From the NCBI GenBank assembly GCA_037179385.1, contig CM074179.1, forward strand, positions 1,798,001-1,862,000: DNA of 64,000 nt, given 5' to 3'. Position 1 is the stretch's first letter. Each line of letters begins with the position of its first letter. Origin of the DNA: Holothuria scabra. Lineage: Eukaryota > Echinodermata > Holothuroidea > Aspidochirotida > Holothuriidae. Positions 24,236 to 34,729 of this stretch are shown one piece after another. Under the pieces are notes generated by a model. The model was given only the letters and a program-made list of their open reading frames with translations. It did not search any database and had not been told where the DNA came from. A program made the position numbers and the translations under genes.

Positions 24236-25010
24236 ACAAGTGCACCTGCATGGAAAGCAAGAAAACACAGAGTCATACGGAGACCACTCAAAACCACCCA
24301 TACCACCCAACCATCTGAGCTACTTTCTATCGATAACCTACATCTGGAACGAAGTGCGGATAGCTCTGAGTACATATTGGTAACAGTGGTCCATTGTATA
24401 AGATTTGTCCAGGCGTACCCAACAACCAAGAAGTCTGGCCGAACGGCAGCAGATAAGTTGTTTAACGACTACATCCTGAGATTTGGAATTCCACTGAGGA
24501 TTCATCATGATTAGGGAAAGGAGTTCGAGAACCAACTCTTCAGTAGGCTGCAGATGTACTGTGGTATACACCATTCGCGAACAATACCATATCACCCTCA
24601 GAGCAACGGAAAAGTAGAAAGGTTTAACCCTACAAGTTTGGGGATGCTAGGGACACTAACAGAAAATCAAAAGTCAAATTGAAAGGACTACCTAAATAAG
24701 TGTGTTTATGCCTATAACTGCACTCGGAACAGCAGCACAAATTATTCTCCATTTTTCCCGATGTTCGGAAGGTCCCGAGACTCCCAATTGACCCGATCTT
24801 TGAGCAGGTGGATGATGCTCAGGAAGAGTTTAGCAGTCATAACACCTCTGCAGACAAGTGGAGAGATAGCATGCAGGAGGGATTCAGAATTGCAGACAGG
24901 AATGCGACAAAAGTGGCGGAAAGGGGCAAACGGGGTTATGATGAGAAGGCCAGTGCCACAGTTCTGTTTCCTGAAGACAGGGTATGTGCATGTGCTAGCC
25001 AGCTAGTGTA
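24236..25010 (+). pseudogene. Ty3/gypsy retrotransposon integrase relic
   Basis: The plus strand encodes a retroviral-type integrase core with the DD35E pattern still readable. The first Asp is in LLSIDNLHLE, the second in LRIHHD (followed by a TAG where Gln is usual, then GKEFENQLF), and the Glu is in [30 protein letters not shown] and VYAYNCTRN...YSPFF are also typical. Downstream the frame shifts (24761 onward) into a Glu/Asp-rich tail, VDDAQEEF...KWRDSMQEGF. At least two stops and a frameshift kill it. No LTRs or upstream RT were found, so this is an isolated pol fragment. Confidence 0.8.
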
Positions 25011-25260
25011 GCGCTAGCTAGCTAGCAGCTAACTTACCTCGTTCCCGCTACTTGGGCTTCGTGTTACCGCGGGAATTTCAACCAAACACGGTACGTAAAA
25101 AATGGACGTCACAAGTTTTTTATAATGTTGACATCGGTCCTGGTTAACAATAATTTGGTTTTGGAAAAGGTTACCAGGAATCTCGTATGCTGAAAATTTA
25201 CGCTGGTTGGATCCACCAGGAAAATGTCACAGTTGTGTAAAGTTCAGTTGACCAGGATTT

Positions 25261-26430
25261 TTTCACCAGGATGTGTTGAGAGTGTACCTACCTCGATAGT
25301 GGTGATAATGCTCTGGGCCTTGATCTTGACCTTAAGAAGGCTTTTGATACAGACAACCACACAATACTGCTTGATAAATTAAAAAAAAATATGGCATTCG
25401 AGGTGAAGCTTTGGATTTTAAGCATCTATTAGTTATCTGAGTAATAGAAAACAATTCTTGTATGGAAATGGTATTTATTCTACCTGTACCTTTGTTAACG
25501 TAGGCGTGCCTCAGGGTTCTGTGCTAGGACCACTACTATTTTTAATCTATGTAAATGACATTTGAAATGTTGTGCCTCACGAGTCTCTAAGACTCTTTGC
25601 CGATGACTAATGTATTTGTCCATGACAGTAATTGTATTACCCTCGTTGATTAAGCTCCCTCTGCACTCAATCAGCTTTAGACTTGGTTTGATGCTAATAG
25701 ACTTCCAATGTACCCCATTCTTGTCCAGACCACTCTGTCATGAACGATGTAAATATCCTCAAAACATGTGTTAAATACCTAGGTCTATTGATCGATGATC
25801 AGTTATGCCCTAAGGAACATATTGACGATCTTCGTAACAACCTCGTAAAATGAAATGGAATTTTTTATCGCCTTTGAGCATCATTAACCCCTGCTGTAGC
25901 AACCCAGTTATATTACTCACTCTCTTTTTTTTCTAAATTGTCTTATGGTATGGAAATATACGACATGTCTAAGCCTTCTGTGTTCAAACCCCTGCAAGTT
26001 CTTCATAATAGGATTTTAAAAACTCTTACTTTCAAAGACCGGCGCCACTCAACCAATACCCTGCATAGAGACCTTAGCATCTTTAAGATCAGCGATATTC
26101 ATACTTTGAAAATGTGTTCTTTTATTTATAAGTTTAATAATCGTCTTCCTTTTGTATTTAGTAAAATCCTTAACTCTAGCTTTTCTACCAATGCTCGACC
26201 TACCACGACTTAGAAATAATGCCCTTTACGGTTAGTAGGCACCATACTAGGCACGGTAAATCATTGCTAAATAACTATTGTTATAAACTTTGGAATTCTC
26301 TCCCCAACGTAGGCCTCAAAATTCACTACGGCCATGGCTGCTGTAAATTTTGTTTTGGCCTTCGATGAACACTTTTCACACACTTACCGAAGGCCACTTT
26401 TGGCCCAAGATGTGTCAGTCAAGCTACAGT
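25261..26430 (+). pseudogene. Non-LTR retrotransposon RT relic (jockey/CR1-like)
   Basis: Reverse transcriptase motifs appear in order: LDLKKAFDT-type catalytic Asp near 25330 (seen as LDLDLKKAFDTDNHTILL), [20 protein letters not shown] at about 25505-25565, and RLFADD at about 25592-25609 (YADD box). A C-terminal part follows at 25938-26213 with MSKPSVFKPLQVLHNRILK, typical of jockey-superfamily ORF2 ends. Stops and frameshifts separate these blocks. It is 5'-truncated. A SINE-like element starts directly at its 3' side. Confidence 0.75.
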
Positions 26431-26862
26431 CCTGGGTAATGCGTTAAACCGCATCCGGCTGTGGAGTTTTGAACGTGGGAATAATGAGGGTTACCCGTTG
26501 CGACAACTGCCTCCGGGGGCACCCATGGGTAAGGTGTTCCTGTACATTTGCCCAGTGTTCTTTGCTTGTTGTTGCCTTCGGGCGTGTTGTTGCCCTCGGG
26601 CGTGGTGGTGGGGCGCGGTGTGGGATGTTCCTGGTTTTTGTTGTCTAGGGCGGTGCTTGGAGTTCGGGCGGTTGTGGGTGAGTTGGCGGATTGTTTGGAT
26701 TTTGGGGGTGGGGCTGGTTCGTCTTTTCCATTTGTCAGACCTTTATGTTTAATGTTTTGTGTGTGGATGATATGTGGTTAGCGTTTGTGTTTTTGTCCGA
26801 CCGGTTTGAGTTGCGTGTTAGTTTCAGCGTGCCTATTTCTTTGTACGTTTTAAAAAGAAAGC
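26430..26862 (+). mobile_element. SINE-like retroposon with internal VNTR, copy 1
   Basis: The head is CCTGGGTAATGCGTTAAACC, followed by a GCATCCGG/TGTGG segment and CAACTGCCTCCGGG. Two to three units of the GTTGTTGCCTTCGGGCGT repeat follow (26570-26608), then a G/T-rich body. The tail is TGTACGTTTTAAAAAGAAA. It has no coding capacity; ORFs across it (26498-26781) are unrelated translations. AAGCTACAGT before the head and AAGCTGCAAT after the tail may be a worn target duplication. Confidence 0.65.
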
Positions 26863-27800
26863 TGCAATGCATGTATTGAACAACTAGAAATACGGAGTGC
26901 AATACCTTCAACATTTTAAATTTGCAGGAGCATTCACAAATATATTTTTTCACTTTGGTCCTGTTATGATGACATTCGATTTGTACGCTATGCAAATCAA
27001 TCATTCATTTCCTAGTGTACAGTCCCTTGTTGTGTTCTTCTGTCAAGTGTATCACATTTTGGCATTGGATGAGAAAACTTCGGCCTCCGTTTAACCAAAA
27101 CGTTCTTTGTTACGAAGGCCACTTTGGCCCTAGAGTGGAAAAAACAGATTTTGAGGCCTGCAACGAAACAAGAAATGTTGGAACGCATGCTACTTTTAAG
27201 AGAAAGGAAAAAATGATCTTATCGCCCAGTGCACTTGTTAAGTATCCCTTTTTTGGCTTTCTTAGTTAACTTTGTTTCTTTGTTCTCCCTTTTCCTCTTT
27301 GTTTCTTTTTTTTTTTTGTATATATATATACAATAAAATGTACTGTATATTAACTAATGAATATTCAGCCTGATACATTATTTCATGTTCATATACATAT
27401 GTACGGACGAAATTAATAAATGAAATGAAATGGAACAGTGGATGATAGGGACAAATGGATCGATCGATAATGAAAAAGCGCAAGCGCGCATCCAAAAATT
27501 TACCAAGGGAGAATCAACTGCATGGTGAGACACGCAAAAGCAAATCAACAGCTTAAAAGATTTCAAAAATGTGATTCGATGTCAAAGGTATTACGCTTCG
27601 AAAAAATAATCTTACAATGCACACAAAAACACACAATGCTGCAAAACGTTTTTTAAACTTACTTGCACTATTTTTTAGCCTTTCATAATCCAGTCCACGT
27701 GGAGACGGAGAGGAGATTGATCCATTTCTTTTTTAAAAGCTTAACAGTAATGTCCTAGATTTCCGTGAGATTCTTCAAGAGACTGGAATTTATCTTCTCC
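26863..27800. other. No gene recognised
   Basis: Contains a T-rich and (TA)n tract near 27307-27330 and AT-rich DNA. I see nothing coding. Confidence 0.4.
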
Positions 27801-28076
27801 CTCGGCGCCTCCGGGCGTGTTGTTGCCTTCGGGCGTGGTGTTCTTCGTTTGGGGTTTAGTTGGGGCGGTGGTTGTTGTTGTGGCGGCTGTGGTTGGGTTG
27901 TTCGGGTGTTGGGGTGGGGTTTGTGTGTCGTTGCCGTTTGTGACAAACCTTTTTGTCAAGTGTTTTGCGTGTGGATAGTTGAAGGTTTGTTGTTTTCGTT
28001 TGTGTTTTCGTCCTGCCGGGTTGAGTTAGGTCTGTTTGTTCCCGTGCCCGTTTCTATGTACGTTTTAAAAAGAAAA
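27801..28076 (+). mobile_element. SINE-like retroposon, copy 2 (5'-truncated)
   Basis: Begins inside the family at GCGCCTCCGGGCGTG and has two VNTR units (27809-27840). The body is GGTTGTTGTTGTGGCGGCTG-like, and it ends in the family tail CTATGTACGTTTTAAAAAG. The truncated 5' end is typical of target-primed retroposition. Confidence 0.65.
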
Positions 28077-29314
28077 GCGGTCAATTGAGCAATTGGTTTA
28101 TAATCATCTTACCCGTTTTTGAGTTGTCAAAGATCACACTGTCGTTTTTTCGACAATATGCCACACGTCTACCGCTGTGAAATGCAAATAAGTATCTACC
28201 AATAGCATGGGGAACAATAGACCTCAACACAGTGGTGGAAATTCCACACATGCTCAAATCCAGCAGCATTTTGCTATCATTATTCCTTTGTTGTTGTCAC
28301 CTTCATATGAATGTATGACTGCTGTAGACCATATCACTGAACACATGTCTGACACGATGTTGCTCACGGTAGAAACACCTTACCGAAAACTGAATGCGAG
28401 AAAGCTGAATGATTCTTCAAGTAGCAAGATATCTGAAAGGACAATAATGAATGAACTAAATGAAGATTTTTGTATTTATTCATTTCAAATTTTAATTTAT
28501 TTTACAGAAGTGAGTCGATAACGTTTTTTCACGGCGAGAATCTTTAGCGGACGCAGCTTGGGATTCATATCAATCCCTTAAGAATACTACCACACCAAGG
28601 AAACCCACCCCTCCAAAATCAAGACAAAGAGGCAAAAACGTAGATGACCCTTTTGAGAAATCCCTGTTTGAGCTTGTACATTGTTATGAAAAAGCAACGG
28701 CAAAAGAACGCGAGACAAAATTACGAAACAGCACAGAACGCCTTTTTTCAAAGCTGTTTTCATGCCTGAAAGCCAAATCGTGCAATAATTTTTCTCTAAT
28801 TGTTCAAAAAGTTGTTTGACAATAAAACCTACGGGGACAAATGTAGGGATAGGTAATACTTTTGCATGGGCTTCATTATCCATTTAAATGGTTGTGAACG
28901 TTATCCCTAAAAACTGCGTCAGCCGTGACGGATCTCCTGAAAGGATTATTTTCTGTAGCGATTTTGACGTTAAATGAAGTGCCCAATTAAAAATGTTAAG
29001 GGAAACAATTGATAAAGTTAAAACCATTTCCTTCTATGTTTTTTAGTTCTTTAATATATCGCATATATCCAGTATTAAGCAATAAGTTCCTCCTCACCAC
29101 TTTCCCATTCCAGTAACAAAATTATGATCACAGGATTCTCAAAAGCATGAAGTCATGAAATGTGATAGGCTAATATCGACTATTGAAGTTGGAATGGGGG
29201 TATTTCTCTTTCAACCACAGCTTCTGAGGAGTACACTTGGGAACCGGCTTTCCAGTTTTGCCACGAATCTCCATCAGTCGCATTCCCTGACAATTCAGGA
29301 GTAGATAAGATCTA
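28077..29314. other. No gene recognised
   Basis: AT-rich DNA without recognisable coding motifs, RNA gene signatures or terminal repeats. Confidence 0.4.
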
Positions 29315-29590
29315 ACGACATACCACGACACATGTGTTATAAAGTTCCAATGTGTTATGAAGTTAATACCGTTCAAATACTGTTAAGTCCTTTCATTTAG
29401 TCGTCTGTTACGAGAGGCAGGGAATACCAATACTTGCTCGGTATTGCGGCGCAAATAACCCGCCAGTCATGGAACGATGATAACAGTCTTAAGTGCGCAT
29501 CTTACAGGCGATAGTCGGGGACAAACTGCTCGCCACACACGACCTCCTCAGCCCACCTGGTGCAGTTTTACGTCATACCCAGGTCACTTC
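29315..29590 (-). repeat. Dispersed repeat family 2, copy A
   Basis: Phrases shared with copies B and C are TTTAGTCG(C/T)CT, TTACGA(C/G)AGGCAG and AATACC...GTATT. It shares GCGCATC/TTT..GGCGATAG, CTCGCCACACA and CAGCCCACC...TGCAGTTTTACGT with copy B. On the minus strand it begins with a head similar to that of the SINE-like family (CTGGGTA..ACGT..AAACTGCA) and ends with CTCGTAACAGACGACTAAA. It is probably a retroposon. Confidence 0.5.
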
Positions 29591-30149
29591 ACAACTCGGG
29601 AAGCAGATTTGGCTTAGTATGCAGCAGCCGAATCTAACAAAATTGGACCATGTTTCTAATTATATTCCCTACAACAATAATCATTATTGCTATTGAATGT
29701 ATTAGCCACCACTTTTTAAAGAGTGCAACTTTATTTCCAGTACTGATGGAACAAAATCTGCTGGATTGTAGCGCTATCTGTGATCGACCATAATCGGACG
29801 CCAAACTTAAGATGTTAATTGTCCTACATCAACAAAAACCTCACCTCTCTCTTTGCCACAAGAGACATTCCTCCATCTGCTGCACTCCGATTTGACTACG
29901 GAGTGAAAAACCTAGTCTGGAGAAAAAATCTGTAGTGAGTGTTGTTCCTTTTTGCCTAGAATAAAAAGAGTTCTGTGGATGTTTGCTTTCTCCACAAATA
30001 ACCCAAGGGATCAATCCACTCCACACAAACGTCACACAACAATGATCTATGGATAAACAATAATGGTTTTCGAACAATAGCAGATTAAGCACTCGTATAG
30101 ACCAGTTGAAGGGTAACATTGCATTCCAAATGTGCTTGAATCATCATGA

Positions 30150-30430
30150 CACACCAACACGAATGTATTACATAATGCCATACTGTGTAAATGCTCCTGA
30201 TTAGTCGCCTCTTACGACAGGCGCAGAACACCGTGGGCATATTCTAAAACCATTGAGAGACTTGCTTGGTTTTGTGGCGCCGACAGCCCGTCAGTTACGG
30301 AATGAGCGGTAAAGGTCTAATGTGCGCATTTTAAAGGGGATAGCCGAGGAAAATTTCTCGCCACACATGACATCTTCAGCCCACCCGACCTCAGCCCACC
30401 CGGATGCAGTTTCACGTGGTACCCAGGCCC
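30150..30430 (-). repeat. Dispersed repeat family 2, copy B
   Basis: Most complete copy nearby. Read on the plus strand it has ACACCAACACGAATGT, TAGTCGCCTCTTACGACAGG, GTGGGCATATTCTA, a GCGCCGACAGCCCGTCAGTTACGG-like core (first 20 bases shared), CTCGCCACACATGAC, and CCCACCCGGATGCAGTTTCA. It has no open frame. Confidence 0.55.
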
Positions 30431-30879
30431 TAAATCATTGTTAAATTATGTAGTCTTACTAATTTAACACCAACAGTAGCTGGATTGAACGAATTATTTA
30501 TAGTATTTTTTTTTTTGGCATGCAAAACTATTATTTCTTGTCAAAAACACTGTCATACTGCCCTAACTACTTGGAGTGATCTACCATTCTGTGTCAGTTA
30601 ATATATGAATGTACCGCTTTCCTGTTTAACATACAAGTTGAATTGTATTGAGTCATGATCAGTCTATGTCACAATATAGCGAACGGAGAGTTGGTTTCAA
30701 ACTCAAGTACTCCAAAGCTTGTCTCATGCAAGCCTGTGAAACATCTCGAACGTCCAGGGACTGCACCCAAGACAGGCAGAATTTTGGTTCACGTTTGGGC
30801 ACATTTCTTGCTTTCGTGTACAAATCTGCAATCCGCCTTATTTATTTCATGAAAAGTTATGTATTTAGTCAGATAGCAT

Positions 30880-31010
30880 TTAACAGCACACCAACACGAA
30901 TGTGATATATTTTGTAAAATTGTTCAAATGCTGTTCAAGTCCTCCCATTTAGTCGCCTCTTACGACAGGCAGAGAGAATACCGCTGGCATATTCTACAAC
31001 CCCTAGCCCA
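30880..31010 (-). repeat. Dispersed repeat family 2, copy C (partial)
   Basis: Shares ACACCAACACGAATGT, a TTCAAATGCTGTT phrase, CCCATTTAGTCGCCTCTTAC and GCATATTCTACAACC with the other copies. It stops where they continue. Confidence 0.5.
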
Positions 31011-31929
31011 CAATTTGTGCTGAAAGTTTACAAAATGTTTATTGGGACATGCGTATTCTTTCACTTCTAGTGCTGCAAATCCCTACTAAACCTTCTGCCT
31101 TGGGCAGTCTTATTCTGAAAATGTGTGGTGTTTGGATAAGTGCTGATGCAGTTTCAGGGGGTGCCACGGGTGCACGTGTGCCCTCAAAAATTCTGAGACT
31201 TACCTTGCCTAACGTAAACTTCATACGGTTGTATGATGGTGGTACTTAAGGTCCTGATCATTTCACTAAATTTAATTTTTACATTTAAAATGGGTCAGTA
31301 CCTCTTGGACATATATCTCACTGTAGCTGTTTTTATAGACCTTACGCTAAATAATGCTGGGTGCACCACATTTTTTATCCTTCAGATAAATGAATCTAAT
31401 GAACCAAACAAAAATTCTGGAACTGTCCCACAGGCTACACGTTGTCTTTGCATAAACTACACATTAATGATTTTCTAAAGGCAGACTCAAGTCTACATTG
31501 GTCTGAAATTGGGGTGGGGGGGGGGTGTAAAACTGTACTCACCAAGGATTAAGGCGCAACTGGAAGCCACAGCCAGCAGGAAGAAAGAACAATTTCCTCT
31601 GCTGTTGGAAAAAATAAGTTCATTGAAATTTGTAGACCCAGTGTTTCCTCTTGAACAACGTCACATTTCACATAATGAGGGAGAGCGTCATTCTTCCATG
31701 CCATTCCAACAGACTATAAAACAACAGTACATGTTCATCAGACCAAGATGGAAAATAAAAAAAGGAATTGCTTGGGATGTTTTGTGGCACAAACTTGGGC
31801 GGATGTACTTTCACATTTTAATAGATGAAGAGCCATTGCATTTATGTTTTCTTTGATAGGGTGATATTTTCACGTGCTTCCTTACACCATAAGGTCTGTA
31901 TTAGATAAAGTTGCTAGTAATAACGCTAG
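31011..31929. other. No gene recognised
   Basis: A 115-codon ORF at 31509-31856 (plus) starts in a poly(G) run and shows no family motif. I do not call it a gene. The rest is AT-rich. Confidence 0.35.
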
Positions 31930-33330
31930 GTCCTTCTCATAGGGTTAGTTTTAGTGCTAGATCTGCGACTGTAGGCACTGATAATAATATCCCACGGCCA
32001 GCCCGGCTTGATGAAAGCATGAATGTTGTGAACCTGTAAATTATAGCGTTGAAGCAAATGCTGCAAATAATGAACCTACAGATCAGGATGATGGAGAGAA
32101 TGTTTTTGACCTTGACATGCAAGGAGCTATAAATAGGCCTAGACCTAACAACAATACCCAGCAGGCAACTGCATCTGAGACTCAAGAGTGAAGTTTTTGA
32201 TTAATATCATTCAGAAAATGTGAACAGTGATCCTGAGGATAATTAATCTGACGATGAAAATGAGAATAGTTCTGTTGATTTAATGACTAGCTAGAACCTT
32301 TTGAAGAATATATTAGACCCCGTTTTTTTAACCAGAGGCCACCCACCATTCAGGATTTTTTCTTTCCTCCTCCCAAAAAGGGCAATAATCCTAACGGTAG
32401 AAACCAACCGCTAAGCTGACCAATACTTTGCCAACAAAAAAAAAAAAGGAAGGGGAGCAGTTGACACCAGGTTCAAGGGCGAAGTGATGGAAAAATGTAA
32501 CCGAGTCGGAAATGAAAGCTTTTCTTGGAGTTATTTTATTCATGGGAAGGGTACGTTTGCCAACTCACGAAATGTACTAGTCTAATGCAGCCCTACTAAA
32601 TATTGGTATAAAAAAGGTCCAGAGATCGGTTTAGCCTAATAATGAAATCCCTGCATGCAGCTGACAATACCCAAATGCCAGAGAGAGATGATGCACAATA
32701 TGATCGGTTATTCAAATTTCGTGAAATTTTGGATGAATTTGTTAAGTCCTGTCAAGAGAATTATTACCTCGGGAGGGAAGTCAGTATTGATGAAACTGTT
32801 TTCGGCATCAAAAGAAGAACATGCTTCAAAACGTACCATCCTACTAAACCGCATTAAGTGGGGTATCAATGTTTGGACAGTTACATTGTTGGGGTTAAAC
32901 TCCCCCCAAAAAGGGAAAAATAAAAGAAAAAATGTTAAAACGGGGGGCTCAAATTCTACTAAAAAGGAAGCAGCCAGGCGGGAGTGATGTCAGAAATTTT
33001 TTTAACGTTTAACTTTCTTGAGAAAGCCTACAATAAGGGAAGGATCAGTTTGTTCAAACAAGGTTTTTAGATCGGGTACGGTGTGGTATTTCTGGCGAAT
33101 GTGGGAGTATTCAGGGAAAGGTCTTGATGATGTTGTAAGCGATGTCGTGATGAAGTTAGTAGACGATTGTCTTGACAAAGGGCATCAAATATATATGGAT
33201 TACTATTTTGTCCGCAAACTTATTTAGCAAATTACGTCGAAAGAACGCGGGTGCTTGTGGCATTCTTTGTGTCAACAGTAAAAAGGTTCCAGCCACCATA
33301 TCAAAGGTAGTTATGAAAAAGGTGACTCTA
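31930..33330 (+). pseudogene. piggyBac-type transposase relic
   Basis: The blocks follow piggyBac order on the plus strand in shifting frames. An acidic N-terminus (SDDENENSSVD) is followed by an EMKAFLG-like segment at 32508-32560 (seen as a frame with FLGVILFMGRVRLPTHE). Then come RFSLIMKSLHAADNTQ (32625-32680), DRLFKFREILDEFV (32701-32745), VSIDETVFGIKRR with the first catalytic Asp (32781-32820), and KWGINVWTV (32857-32885). DVVMKLVDDCLDKGHQIYMD with the second Asp spans 33143-33202. More than five stops or frameshifts and a ~135-bp insertion (32980-33112) make it dead. TTAA ends were not identified. Confidence 0.78.
32980..33112 (+). repeat. ~135-bp dispersed repeat, copy 2, inside piggyBac relic
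   Basis: Matches 12466-12597. It interrupts the transposase between KWGINVWTV...TKKEAARRE and GLDDVVSDVVMKLV, where the family has no such segment. It is therefore a secondary insertion. Confidence 0.55.
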
Positions 33331-33365
33331 CAATAATAGACCGAGTGCACAATTTGAAATATATT

Positions 33366-33746
33366 GCTTTTTAAGTACATCAAAACGGGCACTCAGAAAC
33401 AAAGTGAGAGGAACTCAAACCAGACCGGACAAAAACACAAAGGCAAAGACTATTTACAGGACCTTAACATGCACCAAGAAACAAAATTTGTGTAACTACA
33501 TACAAAGCTATTCCTGTTTCGTTTTCAAGAAAAGTGATGCAAAATTATGTTCGTAACAATAATGAAAAAAAAAAAACGCGTTTATTTACATACCCGTTTA
33601 CATGGGAAGCTAAACTTCTGTGGCATACATGTACAACACCCACCCCACACTCGAGCTACTTACACAATATTATGTACAGGTAGGTTATTATTTACAGGTT
33701 AACTATCACCCGGCCACCCCGCACTGAGACAAGCGGACCCCACCGC
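33366..33746 (-). mobile_element. 5'-truncated Tx1-like LINE tail, divergent copy
   Basis: On the minus strand the final bases GATGTACTTAAAAAGCA and the upstream TTTGTCCGGTCTGG phrase match the LINE family tail. The inner end (plus: GAGACAAGCGGACCCCACCG) corresponds to GAAACGAGTGGACCCCATCG in the 52.5-kb and 14.7-kb copies. It contains no surviving ORF. Confidence 0.65.
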
Positions 33747-34119
33747 AATTTGACATATATTAGCTGTTTTGATAAGAAGAGTGAATCTCATCACTTCTGC
33801 TCATAATACAAGTACATTTATTTCACGAGTACGATCAAACGATGCCGTCCTGGGCATGACGTTAAACTGCATTCAGGTTGTGGCTTCTGTTCTATTCAGC
33901 CAGTCTAGAGCAGGACCACTCAGTATTTGCCCTTTGGAGGGCGTACTTGTCCATTTGGGACGTTAAGCTCCTTAAAGTAGCAGAACACCTACGGGAGTAA
34001 TCGTTTGGTTTTCGCCCCTTGGCTCTTCGCCAGAGAGTCGTGGGGACTTTTAGAAAAAAGCGATCTAACGAGGCCCCTGATGTATTCAGAACTGTGTCAA
34101 AACCCAAGGCAATAGAACT

Positions 34120-34623
34120 TTTCTTTTTTAAAACGTACATAGGAACAGGCACGTATGAACTGATAGACCTAACTCAACCCGGCACAAACGCTAACCATCA
34201 CACAAAACATGGGACAAAAAGGTTTGTCATAAACGGAAACGACACATCAACCCCACCCCAACACCAAAACAACCCGTCAACTCAACCACAACCGCCCCCA
34301 ACAACAACCACCGCCCCACATGAAACCCCCAAACAACGAAACCCAGAACATCACGCCCGAAGGCAACAACACGCCCGAAGGCAACAACACGCCCGAAGGC
34401 AACAACACGCCCGAAGGCAACAACACGCCCGAAGGCAACAACACGCCCGAAGGCAACAACACGCCCGAAGGCAACAACACTGAAAAAGCACAGGGCAAAT
34501 ATACAAGAACACCTTGCCCAAGGGTGCCCCGGAGGCAGTTGTGGCAAAGGGTAACCCCATTACTCCCACGTTTACACAAACTCCACAACCGGATGCAGTT
34601 TAACGTCCTACCCAGGACGTTAA
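34120..34623 (-). mobile_element. SINE-like retroposon with expanded VNTR, copy 3
   Basis: Perfect 14-bp target duplications AAGGCAATAGAACT flank it (34106-34119 and 34624-34637). Read on the minus strand it starts with the family head (CCTGGGTAGGACGTTAAACT), carries seven exact 18-bp VNTR units, and ends in TACGTTTTAAAAAAGAAAA. The long duplication and A-rich tail indicate LINE-type target-primed insertion. ORFs through it on both strands encode only the hexapeptide translation of the VNTR. Confidence 0.8.
34353..34478. repeat. 18-bp minisatellite, seven perfect units
   Basis: The unit ACGCCCGAAGGCAACAAC is repeated seven times without a mismatch. The same unit is present once to three times in the other copies of the host retroposon, so it has expanded within this family. 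It is not a CRISPR array, because there are no spacers. Confidence 0.95.
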
Positions 34624-34729
34624 AGGCAATAGAACTGCACACGAAGTACATACGGGGAGCAGATTGGGTGATCAAATAATGTGGTATGGACTGAACATTC
34701 ATAAGTCTATAAAATGGTGGAAGAAACTC

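Noticed and set aside
25000..25035. GCTAGC-rich palindromic cluster as a regulatory site
   Set aside because: Too short and simple to distinguish from chance repeats after the gypsy relic.
26498..26781. ORFs of 84 and 77 codons with Cys/Val-rich peptides
   Set aside because: They lie in the G/T-rich body of the SINE-like copy; other copies do not preserve the frame.
31509..31856. 115-codon plus-strand ORF as a gene
   Set aside because: Begins within a G run; no family motif, no splice-supported extension.
34353..34478. CRISPR-like regular array
   Set aside because: Units are directly adjacent with no spacers, and the context is a eukaryotic retroposon.
34019..34702. Several long overlapping ORFs on both strands rich in ARRQQH or LPSGVL repeats
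   Set aside because: They are translations of the 18-bp minisatellite in different frames inside a non-coding retroposon.
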